Shown: piece by piece, positions 58,150-64,000 of the stretch
Layout of the letters: the number at the start of each line of letters is the position of its first letter
Numbering within the stretch: position 1 is the first letter of the stretch
NCBI GenBank assembly: GCA_947259295.1
Contig: CAMYMG010000049.1
Span: 1-64,000 of the forward strand
DNA length: 64,000 nucleotides
Reading direction: 5' to 3'
Origin: an uncultured Rhizobiaceae bacterium
GTDB taxonomy: Bacteria; Pseudomonadota; Alphaproteobacteria; Rhizobiales; Rhizobiaceae
Position numbers and translations under genes: made by a program
Notes under the pieces: generated by a model
Told to the model about the DNA's origin: nothing
Databases searched by the model: none
What the model saw: the letters and a program-made list of their open reading frames with translations, nothing else

Positions 58150-60125
58150 CGATCGCGGCCGACACGCCTGCGGGCAGGGTCCGGCCGGTCCAGAAATGGC
58201 TGGCCGTCTGGGCCGTGGCGCTCGCCGCCGTCGTCGTGCTCGCGCTGTTCCGCGACAGCCTGTTCTGGGCGGTCAACTATCCCGCCGACCATGTGGTGCC
58301 AATCGCCGACTGGGTCAGCGCCATCATGAACTGGCTCAAGGTCAACCTGTCCTGGCTGACCCGTTCCATCACAACGATCCTCGGCGTGCCGCTGAACTTC
58401 GCTCTCGACCTCTTGGCCAAGAGCTTCAAGATCGGTCACGGCGCCGATGCGATCGTGCTGCCGCGCCTGTCCTGGATTGGCGTCGTCATCGCCGCCTTCC
58501 TTGCCGGTCACGCCGCCGGCGGCCGCAATCTCGGCCTGCTGGTCGGCGGCTGCTTCCTCTACATCGCGCTGTTCGGCCAGTGGACGAGCGCCATGCTGAC
58601 GCTCGCACTGATCGCGATTGCCGTGCCCTTCTGCATCGTCACCGGCCTGTTCCTCGGCATCTGGGCCTGGCGCCGGCCATGGGCGGAAAAGCTCTTCGTC
58701 GCGCCGGCGCTCGACCTGATGCAGACGATCCCGACCTTCGCCTACCTGATCCCGATGCTGCTCTTGTTCGGCAACAGCCCGGTCTCCGCGATGATCGCGA
58801 CCGCCATCTTCGCAACGCCGCCGATGGTGCGCGCCACCATGCTCGGCCTGTCACGCGTGCCGGTGGAGATCGGCGAGTTCAGCGAGATGGCCGGCTGCAC
58901 GGCGCGCCAGAAGCTGTGGCGCGTGCTGCTGCCCTCGGCGCGCCCGACCCTGATGGTCGGCGTCAACCAGGTCATCATGCTGGCGCTCAACATGGTCATC
59001 ATCGCCTCGATGATCGGCGCCGGCGGGCTCGGCTACGACGTGCTGCTGGCGCTCCGCGCGCTGAAGGTCGGCGAGGCCATGGAAGCCGGCCTCGCCATCG
59101 TCGCGCTCGCCATCGCGCTCGACCGACTGAGCCAGGCGCTCGCACGGCGCCAGGCGCGCGGCCACGTCCATGTCGAAGCCGGTGCCGGGCTTTTGCGGCG
59201 CTATCCGCACCTCGCCCTGGCACTCGTCGTGCTGGCGGTCACCACCCTGGCCGGCCTGTTCATTCCCGCCTTCGCCGACGTTCCCAAGGCGATCACCTTC
59301 ACCACGGCCCCGGCGTGGAAGGCAGCGGTAACCTGGATCACCATCAACTTCTTCGACGCCATCGAGGTGTTCCGCGTCACGCTGATCCTCTACGTGCTCA
59401 ATCCGGTGCGCGCCTTCTGCGAGGGTTTTCCCTGGCTTGGCGCCGTGTTCCTGCTCGGCCTCGCGGGCTACCAGCTTGCCGGCGCCAGGCTTGCCATCCT
59501 GATCGCCGCGCTGACCGCCTTCTGCGCCGTGACCGGGCTTTGGGAAAAGACCATGGCGACGGTCTATCTCTGCGGCATCTCGGCCTTCGTCGCCTGCCTG
59601 ATCGGCATTCCGCTCGGCCTGATGGCATCGCGCAGCGACCGCTTCGAGAAGATCATCACGCCGATCATCGATACACTTCAGGTGCTGCCCTCCTTCTGCT
59701 TCATCATCCCGGTGGTCATGCTGTTTCGCGTCGGCGACGTCACAGCCATGATCGCCACCGTCGCCTTCGCCGTGGTGCCGGCGATCCGCTACACCAATCA
59801 CGGCATCCGCCAGGTGCCGCCCGGCCTGATCGAGGCCGCCGTGGTGTCGGGCTGCACGAGGCGCCAGACCTTCTGGAAGGTGCAACTGCCGCTCGCGCTT
59901 CCCGAGATCATGCTCGGCATCAACCAGACGATCCTGATGGCGCTCGCCATGATCATCATCTGCGCCATGATCGGCACGCGCGACCTCGGCCAGGAAGTGT
60001 TCATCGCGCTCTCCAAGGCCGACTCCGGCCGCGGCATCGTCGCCGGTCTCGCCATCGCCTTCATCGGCATCATCGCCGACCGCCTGTTCAACGCCTGGAG
60101 CGCCAGGGCCCGCGCCAAGCTCTGA
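58146..60125 (+). CDS. tmoW: TMAO ABC transporter permease TmoW (two fused permease domains)
   Basis: The 659 aa protein carries two tandem BPD_transp_1 domains, at about 140-340 and 440-655. Each has the EAA-type coupling loop: E-M-A-G-C-T-A-R-Q-K-L-W-R near 241 and E-A-A-V-V-S-G-C-T-R-R-Q-T-F-W near 561. This head-to-tail duplication is the known form of TmoW and of some OpuAB-like permeases and lets one gene supply both membrane halves. It overlaps tmoV (ATGA) and is coupled to the next gene (TGATG). Confidence 0.93.
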   Translation: MTIAADTPAGRVRPVQKWLAVWAVALAAVVVLALFRDSLFWAVNYPADHVVPIADWVSAIMNWLKVNLSWLTRSITTILGVPLNFALDLLAKSFKIGHGADAIVLPRLSWIGVVIAAFLAGHAAGGRNLGLLVGGCFLYIALFGQWTSAMLTLALIAIAVPFCIVTGLFLGIWAWRRPWAEKLFVAPALDLMQTIPTFAYLIPMLLLFGNSPVSAMIATAIFATPPMVRATMLGLSRVPVEIGEFSEMAGCTARQKLWRVLLPSARPTLMVGVNQVIMLALNMVIIASMIGAGGLGYDVLLALRALKVGEAMEAGLAIVALAIALDRLSQALARRQARGHVHVEAGAGLLRRYPHLALALVVLAVTTLAGLFIPAFADVPKAITFTTAPAWKAAVTWITINFFDAIEVFRVTLILYVLNPVRAFCEGFPWLGAVFLLGLAGYQLAGARLAILIAALTAFCAVTGLWEKTMATVYLCGISAFVACLIGIPLGLMASRSDRFEKIITPIIDTLQVLPSFCFIIPVVMLFRVGDVTAMIATVAFAVVPAIRYTNHGIRQVPPGLIEAAVVSGCTRRQTFWKVQLPLALPEIMLGINQTILMALAMIIICAMIGTRDLGQEVFIALSKADSGRGIVAGLAIAFIGIIADRLFNAWSARARAKL

Positions 60126-60499
60126 TGGACCGCGTGGCCACGCCGACGATCGAAGACCTGCTCGCCCGGTGGATCGAGGCATTCAACAGCCACGACCTCG
60201 AGCGCCACATGGCCCTCTACACCGAGGATGCGACACTGTTCGGGGCGGTCGACGAGCTGAAGGTCGGCCGCGACGCCGTCCGCGCCTACTTTGCCGGGCG
60301 GGCGCCCGACGTTCGCGTCAGAGCCTATCCGATGCCGGCGGTGCGCATGCTCTCGGCCGATGTCGCCGTCACGGCCGGTTTCGTCGACTTCGCCGAGGGC
60401 GACACGCCGAGCCCCTACCGGATGACTTGGGTTCTCGTGCGGCAGGACGGCGACTGGAAGATCACCCAGCACCACGGCTCGCCGCGCCGCGGCACCTAG
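60125..60499 (+). CDS. SnoaL-like (NTF2-fold) protein coupled to tmoW
   Basis: The 124 aa protein has the NTF2/SnoaL pattern: W-I-E-A-F-N-S-H-D-L near residue 16, M-A-L-Y-T-E-D-A near 29, a middle V-G-R-D-A-V-R-A-Y-F and a final W-K-I-T-Q-H-H-G-S. Its start shares bases with the tmoW stop (TGATG), indicating coexpression with the TMAO importer. SnoaL-fold proteins include small hydrolases, isomerases and binding proteins; no role in methylamine metabolism is known to me. Confidence 0.88.
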   Translation: MDRVATPTIEDLLARWIEAFNSHDLERHMALYTEDATLFGAVDELKVGRDAVRAYFAGRAPDVRVRAYPMPAVRMLSADVAVTAGFVDFAEGDTPSPYRMTWVLVRQDGDWKITQHHGSPRRGT

Positions 60500-60512
60500 C
60501 CACTCGCCGGCG

Positions 60513-61394
60513 TCAGAGCGCCTTCTCGAACCAGAAGTCGGCGTAAGGATTGTCGTTGTAGCGGTCGATCGGGCGGTAGCCGGCCTTGCGGTACATCGCC
60601 TGCGCCTCGGCGAGCGCCCGGTTGGTGTCGAGGCGCACATGCGTCCAGCCGAATTCGCGCGCAATTTCCTCCAGCCGGGCAAGCAGCCGGCCGGCGAGCC
60701 CGGCGCCGCGTACCGAGGGGCTCACCCACATCCGCTTAATCTCGCCGATCACCTCGCCGTCGCGCCTCAGCATGCCGCAGCCGACCGGCCTGCCGTCGAG
60801 CCGGGCGACCAGGAAGGCGCCGTCCGGCGGCGCGACCAGCACCTCGTCCGGAGACGCGCCTAGCGCGGTATCGAAACCCTCCTCGAAGCGGGCGGCGAGT
60901 TCGCTGAAATACTGCTCAAGGCACCAGCGTGCGTCGGCACTGTCGGAGGGCTCGATCTCCAGCACGATGCCGCCGGCCTTGAGCAGCCGTTCGACATCGG
61001 CCATCGCAGCGACCAGCCGTGCGCGGTGGGCCTCGGTGAGCGAGGCAAGCAACGAGCCTGCGAGCTCGTCCGACAACCCGTCATAGGCGGCGAACTCTGC
61101 AAGCCCCGTTTCGGTGAGCATGACCCGGCGCCGGCGGCCGTCCTCGGCATCGCGCCCGACCGTCACCAGTCCCTGGCGTTCGAGCGAGCGCAGCAGCCGG
61201 CTGGCATAGCCTGAGTCGAGATTGAGCCGGTCGCGCAATTGCTGCACATCGGCGCCGTCCGGTCCGATCTCGAACAGGAAGCGCGCCTCGCCGAGCGGCC
61301 GGCCGCGGTGGAGATAGCCGTCCTCCAGCGCGCCGATGCGCTGGGTGACGGTGCGGTTGAAGCGCCTGACGGTGTCGATCTGCTGCCGGTCCAT
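60513..61394 (-). CDS. MarR-GNAT fusion: transcriptional regulator with N-acetyltransferase domain
   Basis: The 293 aa protein joins a MarR winged helix (about 1-140; L-R-D-R-L-N-L-D-S-G-Y-A-S-R-L-L-R then D-A-E-D-G-R-R-R-R) to a GNAT acetyltransferase (about 150-290; I-K-R-M-W-V-S-P-S-V-R-G-A-G-L-A-G-R-L with the acetyl-CoA loop R-G-A-G-L-A-G). Such fusions are widespread. Its start codon abuts a perfect palindrome, indicating autoregulation. It lies between tmoW and tmm on the minus strand; whether it controls the methylamine genes or responds to a separate ligand is not visible. Confidence 0.92.
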   Translation of the reverse strand: MDRQQIDTVRRFNRTVTQRIGALEDGYLHRGRPLGEARFLFEIGPDGADVQQLRDRLNLDSGYASRLLRSLERQGLVTVGRDAEDGRRRRVMLTETGLAEFAAYDGLSDELAGSLLASLTEAHRARLVAAMADVERLLKAGGIVLEIEPSDSADARWCLEQYFSELAARFEEGFDTALGASPDEVLVAPPDGAFLVARLDGRPVGCGMLRRDGEVIGEIKRMWVSPSVRGAGLAGRLLARLEEIAREFGWTHVRLDTNRALAEAQAMYRKAGYRPIDRYNDNPYADFWFEKAL

Positions 61395-61415
61395 TACCTG
61401 ACTTTAGTCAGGTAA
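61394..61415. promoter_or_regulatory. Perfect palindromic operator at the MarR-GNAT start
   Basis: TTACCTGACT (61394-61403) is mirrored exactly by AGTCAGGTAA (61406-61415) with TT between. It touches the initiating ATG of the MarR-GNAT gene. A perfect 10-base inverted repeat in this position is the classic layout of a MarR-dimer site, so binding would block its own expression. Confidence 0.7.
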
Positions 61416-61450
61416 CCTTGCCGCGGCAAGCAGGCGGAATGTCGTCAGGC

Positions 61451-62794
61451 CTATTTCTCCGCCAGATAGCTTTCCATGGAATCGTCCATCGCCTCGAGCC
61501 AGGGCGTGTGGTGCTTGGGCGACATGGTGCCGGTCATCAGCGAGCGGTAGGCATTGTTGCGGAAGCCCATGATGTCCTCTTCCTTGTGGTGCTCCCACTC
61601 CATGAAGGTCCTGTTGGTCGCCTCGATGTCGAAGCTCGGATAGTCGGTCTGGTCGATGAGCTCCTTGGTGTAGTCGCCCTGGAACCAGATCATCTGCTCG
61701 GCATCGGCCAGCGTTTCCTCGCGTGCGCGCCATTTTGCGCTGTGCGCCTGCATGTCGGCGAGCGACGGCAGCTCGATGCGGCCGAGCATGACGTCGCGCG
61801 CGAACCAGGCCTGCGCGTCGAACATGTTGAAGGTGTAGAACTGGTCCTGCATGCCGATGTAGAACAGCGCCGGGTTCTTCTCCCACACCACGCCCTCGTA
61901 GAGGTCGAGCGGCCACATGCGGTTGCCGGTCTTCAGCCGGAGCCCCTCGTCGAGGAAGGGGAAGTGGTGCAGATAACCGGTGCACAGGATGATGGCGTCG
62001 ACATCCTTGGTCGAGCCGTCGGCGAAATGCGCCGTCTTGCCGACCACCTTCTGCAGCAGCGGGCGCTGCGTCCAGTTGTCGGGAAAGGTGAAGCCCATCG
62101 GCGCCGAACGGTAGCTGACCGTGACCGTCTTGGCGCCGTATTTGTGGCACTGCGAGCCGATGTCCTCGGCCGAGTAGGAGCGGCCGATCACCAGCACGTC
62201 CTTGCCGGTGAATTCCGTCGCGTCGCGGAAGTCGTGGCTGTGCAGCACGCGGCCCTGAAAAGTCTCGAAGCCCGGGAAATAGGGCACGTTGGGCGTCGAG
62301 AAATGCCCCGACGCGACGACCACGTTGTCGAACTCTTCCGAGTAGGTCAGGTCCTTCTCGCGGTCATGCACGGTGACGGTGAACTTCTTGGTGTCGTCCG
62401 ACCAGGTCACCATGCGCACCGGCGTGTTGAAGCGCACCCATTTCCGCACCCCCGACTTTTCCACGCGGCCCTTGATATAGTCCCACAGCACGGCGCGCGG
62501 CGGGTAGGAGGCGATCGGCCGCCCGAAATGCTCCTCGAAGGTGTAGTCGGCGAATTCCAGGCATTCCTTGGGGCCGTTCGACCACAGGTAGCGGTACATC
62601 GAGCCGTGCACCGGGTCGCCATGCTCGTCGAGGCCGGTGCGCCAGGTGTAGTTCCACAGCCCGCCCCAGTCCGACTGCTTTTCGAAGCATACCACTTCCG
62701 GGATTTCCGCCCCCTTGGCCGCGGCGGACGCGAACGCCCGCAACTGCGCTAGGCCCGATGGTCCGGCTCCGATGACGGCAACGCGTTTGTGCAT
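61451..62794 (-). CDS. tmm: Trimethylamine monooxygenase (bacterial FMO)
   Basis: Oxidises trimethylamine to TMAO with NADPH and O2; related enzymes also oxidise dimethyl sulfide. The 447 aa protein has the FAD motif G-A-G-P-S-G at 9-14, the FMO motif [11 protein letters not shown] at 179-189, and the NADP motif G-R-S-Y-S-A-E-D at 204-211 followed by I-G-S-Q-C-H-K-Y-G, a run characteristic of bacterial Tmm. The ATG at 62794 follows GGGGAG at seven bases; a slightly longer frame has no such signal. The TMAO transporter and demethylase nearby complete the TMA to dimethylamine route. Confidence 0.95.
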   Translation of the reverse strand: MHKRVAVIGAGPSGLAQLRAFASAAAKGAEIPEVVCFEKQSDWGGLWNYTWRTGLDEHGDPVHGSMYRYLWSNGPKECLEFADYTFEEHFGRPIASYPPRAVLWDYIKGRVEKSGVRKWVRFNTPVRMVTWSDDTKKFTVTVHDREKDLTYSEEFDNVVVASGHFSTPNVPYFPGFETFQGRVLHSHDFRDATEFTGKDVLVIGRSYSAEDIGSQCHKYGAKTVTVSYRSAPMGFTFPDNWTQRPLLQKVVGKTAHFADGSTKDVDAIILCTGYLHHFPFLDEGLRLKTGNRMWPLDLYEGVVWEKNPALFYIGMQDQFYTFNMFDAQAWFARDVMLGRIELPSLADMQAHSAKWRAREETLADAEQMIWFQGDYTKELIDQTDYPSFDIEATNRTFMEWEHHKEEDIMGFRNNAYRSLMTGTMSPKHHTPWLEAMDDSMESYLAEK

Positions 62795-62842
62795 TCCAAG
62801 GCTCCCCACAGCTTTTCCGATACGAAAGAAATTTCACTGTGA

Positions 62843-62872
62843 GGACAATAATTTGTCCGGTATATCTGTCAA
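62843..62872 (-). promoter_or_regulatory. tmm promoter overlapped by a palindrome
   Basis: On the minus strand a consensus TTGACA (62872-62867) and TATTGT (62850-62845), 16 bases apart, lie about 50 bases before the tmm ATG. The palindrome GGACAATAATTTGTCC (62843-62858) covers the -10 box, so a bound protein would block the polymerase. The divergent XRE-cupin regulator is the natural candidate. Confidence 0.6.
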
Positions 62873-62904
62873 TGCGCCATTGCCGATATCGGGCATTTGG
62901 CGCA
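62870..62904. promoter_or_regulatory. Second operator-like palindrome in the tmm-regulator gap
   Basis: TGCGCCA (62873-62879) and TGGCGCA (62898-62904) flank an imperfect inner repeat centred on GATATC (62885-62890). The left arm also contains CAATG-CGC-CATTG (62870-62882), similar to CAATG-AC-CATTG at the tmoX promoter. Shared motifs at two promoters of the cluster suggest a common regulator; this is inference. Confidence 0.45.
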
Positions 62905-62997
62905 AGTCTTGAGCTTCTATTCCTGCCAGTGTATCTGGCGCCCGATAAATTCACCGCAAGTGAAAACTCCGGTGCGGTTGGGGAAGAAAGGCTGGCC

Positions 62998-63723
62998 ATG
63001 GCTGGACACAAGACGAATGGCGGAAGGGCGGCGGCCGCGACCGTGCCCCTGAAATCGCTGAAGGGGGCGATCGGCGACATCCACGCCATCCGCCCGCCGC
63101 TGACCCAGAACCCGCACGCCGTGCGCGACACGCGCGAGAAGGTGCTCGAAGTCGCCATCGGCCGCGAGGTGCGCGCCTTCCGCAAGAAGCTCGGCATCAC
63201 GGTCGCCGACCTTGCCGCCGCCACCAGCCTGTCGCTCGGCATGCTGTCGAAGATCGAGAACGGCATCACCTCGCCGTCGCTCACCACGCTGCAGGCGCTT
63301 TCCCACGCGCTCGGCGTGCCGGTCACCGCCTTCTTCCGCCGCTTCGAGGAGGAGCGCAGCGCGGTCTTCGTCAAGTCCGGCGAGGGGCTGGAGATCGAGC
63401 GACGCGGCACGCGCGCCGGCCACCAGTACAACCTGCTCGGCCATGTCGGCTCCAACACCAGCGGCGTCGTCGTCGAGCCCTATCTGATCACGCTCTCGGA
63501 GCACTCCGACGTCTTCCCGACCTTCCAGCACGAGGGCATGGAGTTTCTCTACATGCTGGAGGGCGAGGTGGTGTACCGGCACGGCTCGAACCTGTTCCGC
63601 ATGCTGCCCGGCGACAGCCTGTTCTTCGACGCCGACGCGCCGCATGGGCCCGAGGAACTGACCAAACTGCCGATCCGCTATCTGTCGATCATCTCCTACC
63701 CGCAGGGCAGCTCGGGGGATTGA
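62998..63723 (+). CDS. XRE-cupin transcriptional regulator, probable regulator of the TMA/TMAO genes
   Basis: The 241 aa protein has an XRE helix-turn-helix at about 60-112 (V-R-A-F-R-K-K-L-G-I-T-V-A-D-L-A-A; M-L-S-K-I-E-N-G-I-T-S-P-S-L) and a C-terminal cupin at about 165-235 (H-E-G-M-E-F-L-Y-M-L-E-G-E-V; D-A-D-A-P-H-G). The ATG at 62998 follows GGAAGAAAGG; an open frame of 53 codons upstream covers the operator region and is rejected. Divergent placement from tmm and the palindromes between them indicate control of tmm and itself, with an amine-type effector as a reasonable guess. Confidence 0.93.
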   Translation: MAGHKTNGGRAAAATVPLKSLKGAIGDIHAIRPPLTQNPHAVRDTREKVLEVAIGREVRAFRKKLGITVADLAAATSLSLGMLSKIENGITSPSLTTLQALSHALGVPVTAFFRRFEEERSAVFVKSGEGLEIERRGTRAGHQYNLLGHVGSNTSGVVVEPYLITLSEHSDVFPTFQHEGMEFLYMLEGEVVYRHGSNLFRMLPGDSLFFDADAPHGPEELTKLPIRYLSIISYPQGSSGD

Positions 63724-63743
63724 GCCGCCTGCGCCAGCGCACG

Positions 63744-63792
63744 CCCACCTCCCCCTTGAGGGGAGGTCGCGCCGCAGGCGCGGGTGGGGGTA
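63744..63792. repeat. Intergenic mosaic repeat, copy A
   Basis: A 49-base unit starting CCCACCTCCCCCTTG and ending GCGCGGGTGGGGGTA. Its ends are partly complementary (CCCACC with GGTGGG), and an inner GCGCCGCAGGCGC forms a short hairpin. A nearly identical copy lies at 63928-63976, differing at one base (TTGAGGGG against TTGTGGGG). The layout resembles palindromic intergenic elements common in rhizobia. Confidence 0.8.
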
Positions 63793-63818
63793 CTCTCGTA
63801 AAGCTCGGCGCGAAAGCC

Positions 63819-63856
63819 ACCCCCACCTCTAACCCCTCCCCACAAGGGGGAGGGGG
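63819..63856. repeat. Inverted, degenerate copy of the mosaic repeat
   Basis: ACCCCCACCT at the start and CTCCCCACAAGGGGGAGG at the end are the reverse complements of the outer segments of copy B, but the central GC-hairpin is missing. It lies between the two direct copies, so the region can fold into alternative hairpins. Confidence 0.6.
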
Positions 63857-63927
63857 ACCGGTGTTCCTCGTTGGCGCACTCGCCCGGGATGACGGCGGTT
63901 GAACAGACGGGCAGCGACGGACAAGCA

Positions 63928-63976
63928 CCCACCTCCCCCTTGTGGGGAGGTCGCGCCGCAGGCGCGGGTGGGGGTA
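63928..63976. repeat. Intergenic mosaic repeat, copy B
   Basis: A 49-base copy of the unit at 63744-63792 with one visible base difference. The two are 184 bases apart, start to start. No coding gene is seen between 63724 and the window end; short frames here are by-products of the repeats. Confidence 0.8.
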
Positions 63977-64000
63977 ATCGTAGGGCGCTGCGCCTCACCG

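Noticed and set aside
56016-60125. Glycine betaine/proline (ProU-type) transporter
   Set aside because: Same superfamily, but position between tdm and tmm and the fused double-domain permease fit TmoXVW better. Not fully excluded without binding data.
63744-63976. Direct repeats that could suggest a CRISPR array
   Set aside because: Only two direct copies, a degenerate inverted copy between them, one long unequal spacer and no cas genes; this is an intergenic palindromic element.

Overview
The window is high-GC, densely packed alphaproteobacterial DNA. Gene content (GyrB, HrcA, CoaBC, UbiE/UbiB, DUF3297, YraN next to RsmI) and codon use fit the Rhizobiales, most likely a Mesorhizobium- or Aminobacter-like Phyllobacteriaceae member. 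No rRNA is present; the taxon is inferred from protein character only.

Layout. (1) 1-13770 is a defence island. The end of an IS3-type element at the left edge is followed by a complete minus-strand type 1 BREX operon in the canonical order brxA-brxB-brxC-pglX-pglZ-brxL. A spacer without recognisable genes then leads to tRNA-Ser(GGA), whose 3' end faces the island and is the natural candidate for its integration site. (2) 14097-29000 holds msrA and then a nucleoside uptake and salvage region: a BMP-family binding protein, a double ATPase, two permeases, an isochorismatase-like protein with Ser in place of the catalytic Cys, cytidine deaminase, purine nucleoside phosphorylase, thymidine phosphorylase, an MFS exporter with a divergent AraC regulator, uracil phosphoribosyltransferase and adenosine deaminase. 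(3) 28900-53200 is mostly housekeeping: ubiE-ubiB, coaBC (open in frame with an upstream ribbon-helix-helix antitoxin-like segment), a frameshifted cNMP-binding/FAD oxidoreductase, gyrB, a P450, yraN-rsmI, hemW-rdgB-VOC-rph, hrcA, cysK, rpe, and an unrecognised lipoprotein/trypsin-fold pair. (4) 53200-63723 is a trimethylamine/TMAO catabolic cluster: TMAO demethylase (tdm), TMAO ABC transporter (tmoX, tmoV, tmoW), a SnoaL-like protein coupled to tmoW, a MarR-GNAT fusion regulator, trimethylamine monooxygenase (tmm) and a divergent XRE-cupin regulator. (5) 63724-64000 is an intergenic mosaic of palindromic repeats.

How the genes work together. The BREX operon should methylate host DNA and block phage. 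The nucleoside genes import nucleosides and split them into bases and (deoxy)ribose-1-phosphate. In the methylamine cluster Tmm oxidises trimethylamine to TMAO, TmoXVW imports external TMAO, and Tdm splits TMAO into dimethylamine and formaldehyde; enzymes for dimethylamine and monomethylamine are not in the window. Several control sites are visible: a perfect palindrome on the start of the MarR-GNAT gene, a palindrome over the predicted tmm -10 box, repeated half-sites before coaBC, and a long inverted repeat before the nucleoside-binding protein gene.
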